DNA from: Chondrus crispus
Lineage: Eukaryota; Rhodophyta; Florideophyceae; Gigartinales; Gigartinaceae
NCBI RefSeq assembly: GCF_000350225.1
Contig: NW_005178579.1
Span: 288,815-352,814, forward strand
DNA: 64,000 bases
Reading direction: 5' to 3'
In this document: one piece after another, positions 9,835 to 21,017 of the stretch
Numbering within the stretch: position 1 is the stretch's first letter
Layout of the letters: each line of letters begins with the position of its first letter
Program-made: the position numbers and the translations under genes
Notes under the pieces: model-generated
What the model was told of the DNA's origin: nothing
Seen by the model: only the letters and a program-made list of their open reading frames with translations
Database searches by the model: none

Positions 9835-11890
9835 ATGACAAAGGCCGCGGCATTTGTCACTTCGCATTCTTTTCCGACCATCCGCCAAAATTATGTGTCA
9901 TCGTCTCCGATTTTCAGAAAGAGACCCGATGTCGCTTCTCCTCGCTCCTGCAACAGTACGCGAATGATAGCTGTCGAGGGCGTAAACACCAGAAAATCAG
10001 ACGGCAGCGTAGACCTGGAAAACGCCGCGTTGGAAACTCCGACCTCATTCTTACTGAAGTATGTCTAGGTACGATGACCTGAGGCCATCAAAATTCAGAA
10101 AGCGACGCTCACGATCAGCTTGACCATGCGTTCGAGAGAGGTGTGATTGGAATCGACTGCGCCGAGATGTACCCGGTTCCGCCAACAAAAGACTCTTTCG
10201 GTCGAACGGAAAAATATATTAACTCATGGATAAAGGAACGAGGTGGTGCGCCATTTCGGGAAAAACTCGTACTCTGCTCGAAGGTTGCAGGAGGCGCGGC
10301 ACCCGGTCGTGTGTTTTCTTGGATACGAGGTGAGGATCGGAGAGTGGATAGAACCAACATCAGGGAGGCTGTAGATGGCATCCTGTCCAGATTAGGAACA
10401 AATTACATCGATTTGCTGCAGATTCACTGGCCTGCAGGTACGAAAAAGAAGCAAGATCAGAAATTATACGTCTGACTGGAACGGAATGTATGATCATGGT
10501 CCAACCGCCTGACGAGTCACGCGGACATGCAAAAGAAACCCTATCACAGAGCTTGAGATCTGCTGCTATTTGTGGCCGACAATCGTGCTAAGAATGGAAG
10601 ATTTTCATGTTGTTATCGATTTCTGTCGGAGAGCATGACAGATCATCTGAATTAGGGCTTTCTCTCATGAAAGAGAAGGGAAAGAAACAGCAAGGGTTCG
10701 CTTCAGAGCGCTTACAAGGTCACGGTGTATGGAGATCTAGGAAGTGCGTCTGAATTTGCAAAGAAAAGTCTTTTCAGGATCGGATATCCATCTCGTGAAG
10801 TTAACTGGGGTTCATGGCATTGAAAGTTGCACTTGTGATATTGTCGCGGGAGATCATTCTCGGAAGAAAAACTGTTGCGCTTCAAGACAATTACTAGTAT
10901 GTAATTTGAATAGCAAAGGGCTGAAGCCTTTGTGCGAACGATCTCTCACCATATATGGTCTTTTCTACAGGTCTAAATTCACCGAGTGCTACTCGTTATC
11001 GATTCAATCGCAGGCGATGTCGAAACTATGCGAAACAGATGAGCAATTTGGTTTACTGCCTTGTCAAACTGAAGGTAAGTGTCCGCTATAACGCCATTGC
11101 AACAGCACTACGCGATGCAAGTTGGCAGCAGTTGAAGTGTGTTTCAGAGTTTCTCATGTCTTTGCATTCTTTCAGGATTCGACAAGACGCACACGTATTA
11201 TTTTGTGAAGCACTACTCCACCCTAATCAGTCTTTCGGAAACTGATAATGGTATGGCCTATCGTGTCCCCACAGAATAATCCAACTCAAGCAGTCAGTCG
11301 TCGAGAAAGCCAGTTCACCGCATGCTAGCTCGAAGAGGGTGAGAGAGTGGAAACGAGTTTATTTGCGTGGTAAGTGTATCCTGAATTTTGGACATAGGCC
11401 TGCCCGTGGGAACGAGAAGCAAGTGGAATCGCGATAAGCAGCGTGGCGTTTTTCATATCAACGGGATCAGATCGATGTACACCTCGAGAGTCACAGATGT
11501 GTGCGAGATGCGTGGCTGTATGAGGCGGAAGAAACTCGGTTACACGCCCGGTAAAACGAGCTACAAGGCGGTATGTCCGGATGTTCGGTGCCGGTGCTTA
11601 TGACTTTTCGAAGGAGCGTTCGAGTGTCTCGTTTGAGGTACAGGTGTCCGCTATGGATGAGTTGATCAGAGAAGGAAAGGTACGTAACTACGGGCTGAGC
11701 AATGAAACAGCGTGGGGAGTGGCTCAGTTCGATGCCGTAGCACGCAGACTTGGTGCGGCGGCACCGGTCTCTGTCCAGAACAACTACAGTTTAATATATC
11801 GAGACTTTGAGGCTCATTTGGCTGAAGCATGTGCCCCATCGAACGCAAACATGCCTCTTCTTGCTTACAGTCCCTTAGCTGGTGGAATCC
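9835..11890 (+). pseudogene. aldo/keto reductase (Tas/AKR type) pseudogene
   Basis: AKRs are NADPH-dependent TIM-barrel oxidoreductases. Conserved pieces appear in order: RRVGNSDLILTEVCLGTMT (10024-10079), QNSESDAHDQLDHAFERG, the active-site region DCAEMYPVPP, LGTNYIDLLQIHWP (to 10433), MFGAGAYDFSK (11581 on), GKVRNYGLSNETAWGV, VSVQNNYSL and [10 protein letters not shown]. Defects: TGA at 10080-10082 replaces the Trp of the family TWG motif; a possible targeting peptide (ATG 9835, MTKAAAFVTSHSFPTIRQNY) is in another frame and needs a shift near 10,020; about 1.1 kb of unrelated DNA lies between HWP and MFGAG; the barrel stops near 11,885, where sequence antisense to an N-myristoyltransferase begins. 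The C-terminal third is absent, so this is a broken copy. Strong family call. Confidence 0.8.
10438..11560 (+). other. candidate long intron or insertion inside the AKR pseudogene
   Basis: The AKR frame can be rejoined with a GT donor (CAG|GTACGA at 10,438) and an AG acceptor ending at 11,560, which keeps reading phase into RRYVRMFGAGAY. No AKR sequence is visible inside. At 1.1 kb it would be long for this intron-poor sequence, so an insertion that happens to leave GT...AG is equally possible. Confidence 0.35.
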
Positions 11891-12150
11891 ATGTGAACAC
11901 GCAAGGTCGCTGGGACAGCCGTAATAAAGGCTACGAGTTTCTTATTGGACTTGACACGGACGCCCACATGCCAAGTTGGATGCCATCCGGGTGGAAGCAA
12001 AGCCCACCTCAAAAACTCCCGGGAATAATCAAAGCGGAACATAGCATCTCCGTCCTCAACGTAGTTTTCATTCAAAGGACGATACGCTTCTTCGAGTTGC
12101 TCGTCCAGAAGAGCGCACGCAAGCCTGCTACAGTATGGTATTTACAAAGA
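11875..12150 (-). pseudogene. N-myristoyltransferase fragment (one internal exon)
   Basis: Read leftward from about 12,125 this strand encodes [40 protein letters not shown] and [20 protein letters not shown]. These match the NMT N-terminal catalytic region (family consensus ENYVEDDDNMFRFDYS...WAL.PPGW...WH.GVRV..S.KLVGFI). NMT transfers myristate to N-terminal glycine in the cytosol. Only about 85 residues are present, ending at a stop after [16 protein letters not shown] or AGCAG just upstream could be an old splice acceptor. The fragment abuts the AKR pseudogene on the opposite strand, so the junction at about 11,880 joins two unrelated genes. Not functional. Confidence 0.85.
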
Positions 12151-12264
12151 TGAATTCCCTCACAAAGCGGAAACCTCGAAAAGTCAAAATTATACTTCCC
12201 CCTTCCAGAGACACCCCACCAAGCTATAGATACGCCTTACTCCAATTCTACGTCTGCCCCGTTC

Positions 12265-13075
12265 TCACGCCTGCGCCTTAATCGCTTCTTCCACATCACC
12301 TTTGATTAGCTCCTTAAGCTCTGCGTACACTTTGTCAAACTGATCGTTAACGATAACAGCATCGAATAATCCCTTCTCGTCCCTGGCTTGGATCTCCCTC
12401 ATCGCATTCCCCAACCTCGTGACGATGGCCGCCTCCTCCTCTGTGCCCCTCCCCCTGAGCCTCTTCTCGAGCTCCTCTACGCTTGGCGGCGCAATGAAAA
12501 CGTACTTTGCCACAAGCTCCTTCGCTCTCGCTGCGCGGCACCCTTGCACGTCGATGTCGAGTATGCAGATCTTGCCTTGCTCTTTCACGGTCTCCACGGC
12601 CGCGACGGACGTTCCGTAGTGGCGCCCGTGCACCTCGGCGTGCTCGATGAACTTGCCTTTCGCTACGTCGGACTCGATCTGTTCGGCTGTCGTGAAGTGG
12701 TAGTGCTTGCCGTTCTCTTCCCCGGGGCGCGGGGCGCGAGACGTGTGCGAGACGGAGAAGCCGAATAGGGTGGGGAATTCTTGACGCAGCTTCTCGATTA
12801 GAGTGCCTTTGCCGACGTCGGACGGGCCCTCGTACGGAGCTGTGCGTCATTACCAAAGATGAAAAACAGGCGTTAGTACGGTTCCCCACGCAAACAAAAG
12901 CACGGCTAGTACTACAAAAGCAGAGGAGCGAGGGACAACCTACTTTGCTTGGGTCCGTGAAACTTGACGTAGAACTCGCCGACGCGGTCCCCATCTGCCA
13001 TCTGAATCTCGTGGTCTTGCCTGTCAATGTGCTGCACTTGTCGAAACGGCTCATACTTTGCCTCATACCCCTTAA
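12265..13075 (-). CDS. chimeric gene: UBE2H/UBC8-type E2 N-terminus fused to guanylate kinase
   Basis: Exon 1 (about 13,075-12,944) encodes QDHEIQMADGDRVGEFYVKF then HGPKQ, the first strands of a UBE2H/UBC8-like ubiquitin-conjugating enzyme. A 104-bp GT-AG intron (12,943-12,840) follows. Exon 2 restores the E2 motif as T-PYEG and passes directly into PSDVGKGT, the guanylate kinase P-loop (usual GPSGVGKGT, here with Gly to Asp). A full kinase follows: LFGFSVSHTSRAPRPGE, GKHYHF, EHAEVHGRHYGTS, ILDIDVQG, RLRGRGTE and DAVIVND, about 190 residues. GK phosphorylates GMP to GDP in the cytosol. The kinase lacks its own N-terminal strand but is otherwise uninterrupted; the E2 part lacks the catalytic Cys. 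An ATG at MADGDR is a possible start, but exon 1 may begin further upstream. Whether it is expressed is unknown. Confidence 0.8.
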
Positions 13076-13880
13076 GATCGCTGCGAGGGCAAGGAGCTCA
13101 CCGTGTAAATGATTTTGCTGTCTTATGCGAGGGGTGGGGCCGGTGCAACAGCGAGGGCGTGGCTTGCGTGAGAGGGCGCAGAGAAAGACAGAAGCAGAGA
13201 AGGACGGGAGGAGATGCGAGGGCAGTGGTCATGGTGGATTAGTGAGGGGAAAGAAAGAGGAGGTTGGGGGATACCGGAGTAAACAACGGTGGACAGAAAA
13301 AGGCAGAGTTAATACCCTGTACTGTAGTGTGTATCCGACCGACCAAGCTTATCATACCTCAACAGATCCGACAAATTTAATAATTTTTCATCATTTAGCC
13401 GACACGAATTCTTCTGAAAGAATACTTCAAGACCGCCATATCGCACTTGAACGGCGGGGTTGTCAATGAAACACCTTGTAAATCACGAAGAAGCCATTTT
13501 CAATTTCGTACAACAAAGAAAACTGCTTACAGTGAAGATTTCCAAGTTCTGCTTCACTTTTAGAGGTAGAACTTGTCTCCACAACAAACGATTTATGCTG
13601 ATTATGTCAAGGGCTATGTGGAGTACCCAGTAGTCAAATCAGAACTAAAAAACAAGCAAGGAGTTCGAAGAAAAATCCCTTTGTCCTCAAATTTTGTCCT
13701 CACGGTCGGATAGACACTAGCAGACCGCCACTTGTAATGTAATTATTTGGTGTGCAAAATCTAAACCGCCAGGCCTGGCGACCCCTGCGCACTGTTCCTT
13801 CAACAACATCCTACACTCTCACTTCTCCCAACACCATAATCCACACGAAAATATCGGACGACAGCACCACCGTTCCTCAT
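13076..13880. other. intergenic region between the chimeric gene and the transposase
   Basis: Holds the 5' flank of the minus-strand chimeric gene (purine-rich to about 13,280) and an AT-rich stretch upstream of the transposase. No terminal inverted repeat was found by eye. A GTG at 13,752 is in frame with the transposase, but the ATG at 13,881 is a better start. Confidence 0.4.
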
Positions 13881-16800
13881 ATGTCAGGTCGAAGAAAGAG
13901 ACGTCGTACGATGGGCACTACTTGGATGGACAACATCCCTAACTTGCCAGACCTGGCAGCCCTGTTCCATGACGTGCATACACGACCAGGATGCAATCTC
14001 GATGGGGATGCAGATGCGGCCGCACTTATGGAAGCAGAAGAAACCCCAGCTCTCGAGCTTCCGGAAACTGGCGAAGCGGCTGATATTTTGGGAGTGTTGA
14101 ATGGGCACGCTTCGTCGAACAATCAGACTGGAGATCAAGGTACTAGATCGAAGATAAAGGGCTCGGAACATCGAGAAACGGTTGTCGTCGAAGAAGGAAT
14201 AGATCTTGTCGACTATGATGAAGGCCACTTCCCAGAACTTGGCGACTCGGAACAATTCGCTCCCGAGAGCGATCTAAACGGTGTTTTAGTGGGAAATTAC
14301 AATATCATTATTCCAAGTATTTATCAAGAGAGCTGTGAGGGGATGGAGTGCCTTCCGAGTTTATCAAGTGACGATCCCAAAATGGGAAGCAGGCTGGACA
14401 GCCAGAAAGTTTTGCGAATATTTCTATCGTCTCGGAAGCTTTTCGAACCATGGTACAACATTTTGGGCTTCGTAATAGTTTGCGGTAGCGTCCGCTATAC
14501 GGTCAAACAGTATAACCTCCTGAGAGATATACTGTCTTGGGTTTCTCCTTCTATTAAGTTCCCATCTTATTCCACCGTACAGAGGACTCTCTTTCCGCAT
14601 GCTTTGAAGTATCTTTTTCCCAAGAGTGACCTCAAGTACTTTGTCGTCCGACGAAAGAAGAAGGCATTCAACCGAACGTCATTGGTTGAAAATTTGGGGG
14701 GTAATGAGGAGACCGCATCGCAATATTCGAACGGGTCTAAAACTCCTGTTCGTATCGTTCCACCAAGTGAATGGGCGAAAGTTGACATCATGATGGCTCC
14801 GTTCTTCAACTCAATGTATCCGAAATCCAGTCGATGGCATGGTGGTGTGGCGGACGCAGAATGCATAGAAAGCTCGAAGCTGGTTGCAGAGCGGCAGATA
14901 ATATCGGAAGCTACGAGAGCACTTTACGTCCACAATGGTTCATGTACTGTGCAGGCGTTCCCGGGTGCCGTGATTCGACTGGAACTGTCAAAACTGCTTC
15001 CATCACGTTCGTCACTTGACGTGCGCAATCTGGGCTATCGTGTTCATGAGAACGCAGAGAATAACTTTGTAATGAAGTGTATAATTTCAGCCGTGTGGTG
15101 CGTGGGAAGTGAGGGAAATGTTACAAGAAGCGCCAAAATGGCGATGAAGGTTCTCCGTGGCGTGGAAAATTGCCTGGCCAGGCAGTTTTGTACAGCACCG
15201 CCATTGGAAAAGTATAATAGATCTGTGAGGCGTAGAGATGGAAGGATAGATTTTGAAGCAAGGGCTTGTTCTTCGAAGAAGGTGTTGCCTGGGGATATTT
15301 GCACCCTCCTTCGACCTACAGAAAGTGAAGCAGTGGCAACGTCGAGAATGTGTATGTTGGTTTCTAGGTTTTGGAAACACAAGGAAGGTCTCACCTCAGA
15401 CAGTTTGTTTTGGTTTCAAAACATGAGTACAAACGGGGCCGGTCAGCGTTTCAATGATGGTGGCGATGGAACTCCAGACAAACCCTTTCGTCTGCTCGGT
15501 ACTCAACATTTGAAAGGGCTGCCTTTCCTCCTCCAAGAGCCCAAAATATCGGGACGCACCCGCAACATTGACAGAAGAATGCAAAACAGCTGCCGCTTAA
15601 TGGATGGAACAAAGTTCGTGGTCTATCGCGCTCTCCTATACTTCGATGACTTTTCCCCATTCTCTTCATTGTATTGGCAGGGTTCAGCAGGTGGATGCTA
15701 CATGATCCCGCTTGGACTACCACCGCGAAGTCGTAACACGCGATCGTCTGTCAGAATAATTGGATTAACCGCTCCAGGTGTATCAACGAACAATATACTG
15801 CTCTCAATCATTCCAGACTTGGTTAAGTGTACAACAGAAGGTGTGGAAGCACACACGCCTACCGGCGAGAGAGTAAGAATCTTTGTCGACGTGGTGGGTT
15901 TTGTGGCTGACTATCCAGCGGCCGCTGAAACATTGGATGTTATGGGACATACAGCAAATACGCCCTGCACTCTTTGTACATTTCGGAAGAACACCGGCGT
16001 CGGTGAGAGCGGATACGGCTATACAACAAAAGTCCATGCACACCGCACGGCGTCCTTGAGGTGCATGGAACGCCATGAAGCTCTTCGCAACAGCGAAATT
16101 GACAGTCGAGACACAAACCGGCTTGGTATGAAAGACAGCAACAAGGTTAGTGACGAAAGTTCTCCTCTTCTTGCATTGCAAAGGGAACTTGAGCGCGTAC
16201 GCGTTGACATACAGTTAACAAGCGATGGAAAGCGTGTGGTGTCAGGACGTTTTGAAGCATATCGCTGTAACGTCGTCGCGCCTGACCATTTGCTGGCCGG
16301 TCTCGCGAAGAACGTTATCGAGGTAGGCTTCCACGTGATTAACCGACAAAGAAACGCGGCCGCGTTCAGGGCAAAAGCTGACATGGCAATATGTGGAGCC
16401 CTCCGAGACAATGGGTGAAGAGGCAATCATCAGTTTTTAGTTCCAAGAATGAACTCAATTCCATGACTCTGTCAGGTGTGTTCTGTGCCCTTCTCGTGTG
16501 CGTTCCGGTTTTCTACCAACTGTTCCCGGGGATCCAGAGTGAAGAAACCACTGTTGTGTTGGATCTATTGACGCAATTGCAGGAATTGATTGCGTTGACG
16601 TACTGGTGGCCATCGGAAGAGGCGGATGGTGTCTCAGATTATTTGTATGTGACAAGTGATAATGGAGCTCAATACCATGCAGACTTGCTGGAAAGGGCTG
16701 AGAAGTATGTGACTGAGGCAGACAAGTTTTGCGCAAATTATTGCCAAGGAGTGGGTAAAGGTCGCCCCAGCTTGGACAAGCCGAACCTGCACAGGTTAAT

Positions 16801-17848
16801 CGAGTTGAACAACCACACAATTCCTGCCTTCGGGCATGTACGTCACTTTATGGAACTGGTGTTCGAGAATGCTCATCAACCTTTGAAGAGGTGCATAGTC
16901 CGGGGTAATCACCAAAAAGGACATTTGGCGGCCGTGGGTCATTGTTTGGGGAATGATTGGCAAGGGCGGTTGGCGTTGCTGTCCAGCACTATGACACAAA
17001 CTTCGGATGCCGGACTGAAGATGGAATGCAGGAGAGGCCTTCGACGCTTGCTTCTCGGCGAAGCTTGCAACGAGTTGTCACAGGCTTCGGATGAATTGAA
17101 GGGATTCCTGAAGGACACACATGTTAGTATATCTGATTTATTTGTCAAACCGTTGATGGACGAGATGCGGTCGAATGGGAAGGTCAACCCCGCTTGGACG
17201 GGAGATTCCGTACGATGGGAGGGGAATTGTGAAAAGGATGTCAATGAGCTGTCCAGCTGTTGCATATCAGAAACAGAAACGATAGATTCATCTGAGCTTT
17301 TGTCGCAGCTTTTGTCACGGGCTACAAACATCCTGGAAAATCTCCGTCCAGAATTTGATACGTCAAAGAAGTCGGAAGTCAAGTTGTTCTCGTCTGCTCG
17401 GCGCGTTCGCAGAAGCTACTTGAGTGCGTCCCCACGGACGTACTCGCATGACACGATTGAGCCGGGATGTGTCGTCCAGGTTATGTTACCGCGCGGAGGG
17501 ACGAAGGGATTGCTTTTGCATGCAAATGGGGCGGTCGGATCGTCATTGAACCTGTTCGCTGTTGTTGGGGTCTTGCAGAGAGAGGACGAGAGTCCTCACG
17601 CGGCTGTCGTAAGATGCAGAGTGGATGATCGTAAAACTCTGAGGATATCCGCGGAACTGAACTCAGAGTCTATACAGGTGCTCTGTCTCACTGATGGAGT
17701 CCGTCGCGTGGCGCTGTACCACGCCTGCTCAGCAAACTCCTGTCACGTATCGAGGGACAACTCCATCAAACACTCTGCCAATGTTTTGGGTGGCGGGGCA
17801 TTCTACTTTCAGACGAGGAGAAAGGGTTTCCCTGCAAGAATAGCATGA
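13881..17848 (+). pseudogene. CACTA/Plavaka-like DDE transposase, one frameshift near 16,395
   Basis: The protein begins MSGRRKRRRTMGTTWMDN at 13,881 and stays open to 16,418. The rest continues in another frame, open from 16,391 to 17,848. Family hallmarks of Tnp2/Plavaka transposases are visible: DGTKFVVYRALLYFDDF, GLTAPGVSTNN, VVGFVADYPAAAETLDVMGH with TPCTLCTF zinc-type cysteines, then in the second frame KPNLHRLIELNNHTIPAFGH and MELVFENAHQPLKR, which carries the likely catalytic Glu. Transposases of this class cut DNA at terminal inverted repeats. One indel in the 30-bp overlap would join the parts. Otherwise about 1,320 codons are free of stops, so the copy is young or the shift is recoded. 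The C-terminus includes a beta-rich, cysteine-poor domain. No TIRs were identified. Confidence 0.7.
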
Positions 17849-18390
17849 AGGGAATAGGAACCTGGTGTTTCAGACGCTGGAAAACCTGATTATTCGCGGA
17901 GTGGCGTTTTCTACTGGAAAATTATCAGATTTCAGCACCCATCCCATCTGAATTGAAATTGGGCGGACTTCTGGTTACACGTCTCGCCGATCCCGTCAAG
18001 AGTTGGACACCTCGCTCTTCCTTGGCCAATCTACTGCTGACCGAAGGTATCTTTGGACACAAACAACCACGCAGTTCGTTTCGCGTATGAGGGCGCAAGA
18101 TCGATGCCATAGGGTCACGGCGGGCCCGCTTGTGGTGTATGGGTGATCAGGATAGCGAGAGATCGCCAGTGCTATTGCTGGTGGATGGGGCTGCGAACGG
18201 TCGATCTACAGTTGATCGATCTCGATGTCGTCGTGATAGGAAACGCGCTGAAAGTAGGTTGATATGCACGCACGTGCGTTGCATTTTTATCCGCGTATGT
18301 CCGCACTATCTGACCATCTTCAAATTCTTGTGATGAGATCGCCTTTGTCTGCGTGCGAACCTGACTGAATTAAAACCGTGTTTGTTTTGT
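17849..18390. other. intergenic, no gene seen
   Basis: Region after the transposase. Only short, incoherent ORFs are present. It may contain the transposon 3' end; no inverted repeat matching the 5' flank was found by eye. Confidence 0.35.
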
Positions 18391-18968
18391 GAAAGTGTTG
18401 GATGGATTGTAAGTTGTCGTTGACGCTTCGCGAATCAGTCCGGCCGGACAGGCGTGCTGCACACAGTATCTTACCTACTTCAGTTTACATCTGCGCTTGT
18501 CCCTACAACAGTTGGTCATCGGAACTTGAAGTCATGGTAAACTCAACTCCGTCATGATTGGAAGTGTCACATGGCATCGGCGCCGGAAGTTGGGCAGTTC
18601 TTGTTGCGTGAAAGTGTTGGATGGATTGTAAGTTGTCGTTAACGCTTCGCGAATCAGTCCGGCCGGACAGGCGTGCTGCACACAGTATCTTACCTACTTC
18701 AGTTTACATCTGCGCTTGTCCCTACAACAGTTGGTCATCGGAACTTGAAGTCATGGTCAACTCAACTCCGTCATGATTGGAGGTGTCACATGGCATCGGC
18801 GCCGGAAGTTGGGCAGTTCTTGTTGCGTGAAAGTGTTGGATGGATTGTAAGTTGTCGTTAACGATTTGCGAATCAGTCCGGCCGGACAGGCGTGCTGCAC
18901 GCAGTATCTAACCTACTTCAGTTTACATCTGCGCTTGTCCCCACAACAGTTGGTCGTCGGAGCTTGAA
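18391..18968. repeat. tandem repeat, 219-bp unit, about 2.6 copies
   Basis: GAAAGTGTTGGATGGATTGT starts units at 18,391, 18,610 and 18,829, exactly 219 bp apart. The third unit is truncated after about 140 bp and is the most diverged. Each unit contains CCGGCCGG. The first two differ at only a few positions, implying recent duplication. Confidence 0.9.
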
Positions 18969-19817
18969 GCGGCAAGGAGACTGTATATTGCGCTGCGTAG
19001 CGTATGTAGATAGGGAGCTAACATAGTGGTAAACCGACTACTGACTCTTGCTCGCAATTCACACTGCTCCCATCCTATATGACAACTGGTACCACGGGTG
19101 CCGTGCATTGACCCGATCCTACGTGTGCACATCGCCGACCAGAAACAAACGTTGGATCATTCCAGTCTGTTTGACAGTACCAAAACGCAATAAACTACTG
19201 CATGGCCATGCCCAGCGGTTAATCTGGGATGTTTTTGAGATGGATCAGCCCAGCACGTATGGCAGTAACGCCAAATATTACAATAAGGCACTGCCATGTC
19301 CAATTGTAAATCTGCGATTTTTTTCAGTTGGCCCAGCGACGGCAAGGTATTGGAAGAGTACCAATAGATTACGGCTTGCAGGGAATTCGGTGCAAAATCA
19401 GTATCAAAAATTTTGCTCAAAAAATGTCTTGACTATCATTGGTACGGCCAAATCAAAAATTAAATTAATCGTAACGTTACGGGCCAGATTTACTTCGTAG
19501 TGCGGCGTGCAGGACATCCTCGCAGTCGTCAGCCAACGTCTCGCGGCGCCGCCGATGCCTGCCGCTACGGTCGGGGCTTCGCGCCCCGCGCCCGAAGATG
19601 CCGTGGCGGCTCCACCGGCTAAGCGCACGCATCGTTCTTGAGCCCCGACCCGTTGGTCGCCCCCTTTCGCGTAGCCCATTAGGAGCTTCGCCCACAGTAA
19701 ACAGAGCCGATTAGCGGTATTTCTTGCCTTTTTCTTTTGGCGCGTGCGGGCGGCAGTGCACGACGCGCCCGAGCGAGGTCGTCCTGACGGTTCGGCCATG
19801 CGAGGCTGGAAGAAGCG
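18969..19817. other. no gene seen; 3' flank of the gypsy fragment in its right part
   Basis: 18,969-19,490 is AT-rich with no coherent protein. 19,490-19,817 is GC-rich and follows the stop of the minus-strand chromodomain ORF, so it could contain the end of that retroelement. No LTR end was recognised. Confidence 0.3.
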
Positions 19818-20156
19818 CTACGCGAGCGCGCTTGTCCGTCCTTGGCGCGTACGGCAATATCGGTCGATGAAAGGTTGCGAGAGCCCCTCGGAGGGCTCGT
19901 AGGTATCGTCGGAAGCGGCGTACCCGTACCAGCGAACCTTGTACTCGATGCCGCCGCAGGTCGTACGGTGTCCGACGATGCCGTCAACGACGTATTCCGC
20001 GCGGGCCGTTGTGGCTTGTGCGTCCGATGCGGATGGAATGGCCGAGGTGACAGTGTCCCCCGGCCCGCGTGGCATTTTTGTGACACGGTCGATGCTCACG
20101 CGGTTCTCCACACCGTCCTGCTCGATGAGGACCGTGGTGTCCGTAGCGGAGCGCAC
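19818..20156 (-). pseudogene. Ty3/gypsy pol C-terminal fragment with chromodomain
   Basis: Read leftward: VLIEQDGVENRVSIDRVTKM, the end of the integrase C-terminal region, then AEYVVDGIVGHRTTCGGIEY followed by KVRWYGYAASDDTYEPSEGL, a chromodomain with its aromatic cage region. Integrase-linked chromodomains direct insertion of some Ty3/gypsy elements to particular chromatin. Nothing upstream (20,160-20,450) continues the integrase, so only the last 110 residues of pol survive. It is related to, but distinct from, the chromodomain of the intact element at 34.5-34.8 kb. Confidence 0.8.
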
Positions 20157-20460
20157 GCGAAACGAACAGTGATTGGTTATTAAAAAGAGTTTTCCTTCTT
20201 AAAAAAAACTGCGTTTGAATATTGCCTAAGCCGAATTTAAGCCTATTTATGGCTTTTAGACACAGGTCGCCAATTCGGGAAAGTATATTTATTCTTTGCG
20301 CACTGCAGCAAAGTGTGTAATTTTTGTGAAACTGTGAAATTCACGGTTACAAAGAGTGAATAATTCCTTGGTGTCATGATGTAGATCAATCTCCTCTACC
20401 TTTATGTCGATGAACTACAGATTCGACAATCTTGACCCATGAGGTGCGGAGGCAATGTTG
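20157..20460. other. AT-rich spacer
   Basis: AT-rich sequence with A and T runs between the gypsy fragment and the duplicated TPP/U1-70K segment. No gene or repeat was recognised. Confidence 0.3.
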
Positions 20461-20874
20461 CAGAAAGAGATTGCATATAGATGGCATTTCAGAGATGCCA
20501 GCTATATGCAATCTCGGAATCAGTCGAGCACATGATGCTCGGCAAGCGCTCGAGGAGGTGCTACACGGCAGTCCGATGGAGGTCTTGATGGGGCAAAAAC
20601 TCCTTTACGTTCGACCGCGAGGGGTGCACAAAAGAGCAGCAGTGGCTGAAGTGTTGAGACGCTTCGATGTCGAGGGTGAGGCGCCGGACTGGGTTTGTTC
20701 TATTGGTGACGACCGAACCGATGAAGACATGTTTAAATGAATATATCGCAATGCTGACGGGAAGAATATTAGTGTTCACACATGTACAGTTGAACGGAAG
20801 AGCACTTCAGCCAATTATTACGTACAGCATGTTGATGAAGTGCGTGACTAGTTGGAAAGGCTCACACAAGTAGA
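20461..20874 (+). pseudogene. trehalose-6-phosphate phosphatase C-terminal fragment (left copy)
   Basis: TPP removes phosphate from trehalose-6-phosphate. The fragment shows WHFRDAS, then in a shifted frame HDARQALEEVLHG, MEVLMGQKLLYVRPRGVHKR and APDWVCSIGDDRTDEDMFK. GDDRTDEDMF is the HAD-superfamily acidic motif. A TGA follows at 20,738-20,740, yet the same frame continues with the family C-terminus (VHTCTVERKS, ANYYVQHVDEV) to a second stop at 20,848. The frameshift between WHFRDA and ARQAL is shared with the right copy. The N-terminal part, including the DxDGT nucleophile, is absent. Clearly a relic. Confidence 0.85.
20467..20513. repeat. imperfect hairpin inside the TPP fragment
   Basis: AGATTGCATATAG-TGGCAT and its inverse ATGCCAGCTATATGCAATCT are separated by about 7 bases, giving a stem of about 20 bp with one mismatch. 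The same palindrome is in the right copy (47,126-47,172). It sits exactly where the reading frame of TPP is lost. Confidence 0.75.
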
Positions 20875-21017
20875 TGTAAATTCGCCTTGATGGGGCATAA
20901 AATATTTGTATAGGAAGAAGACATCGCATCTTCTCAGAGCCTGTCGCTTAATGTTTTAGTCTCGGCCTTGCCTCCCTCCTCTCACTCCGTCGCTTGCTCG
21001 TGCACACATTGTTCGGA

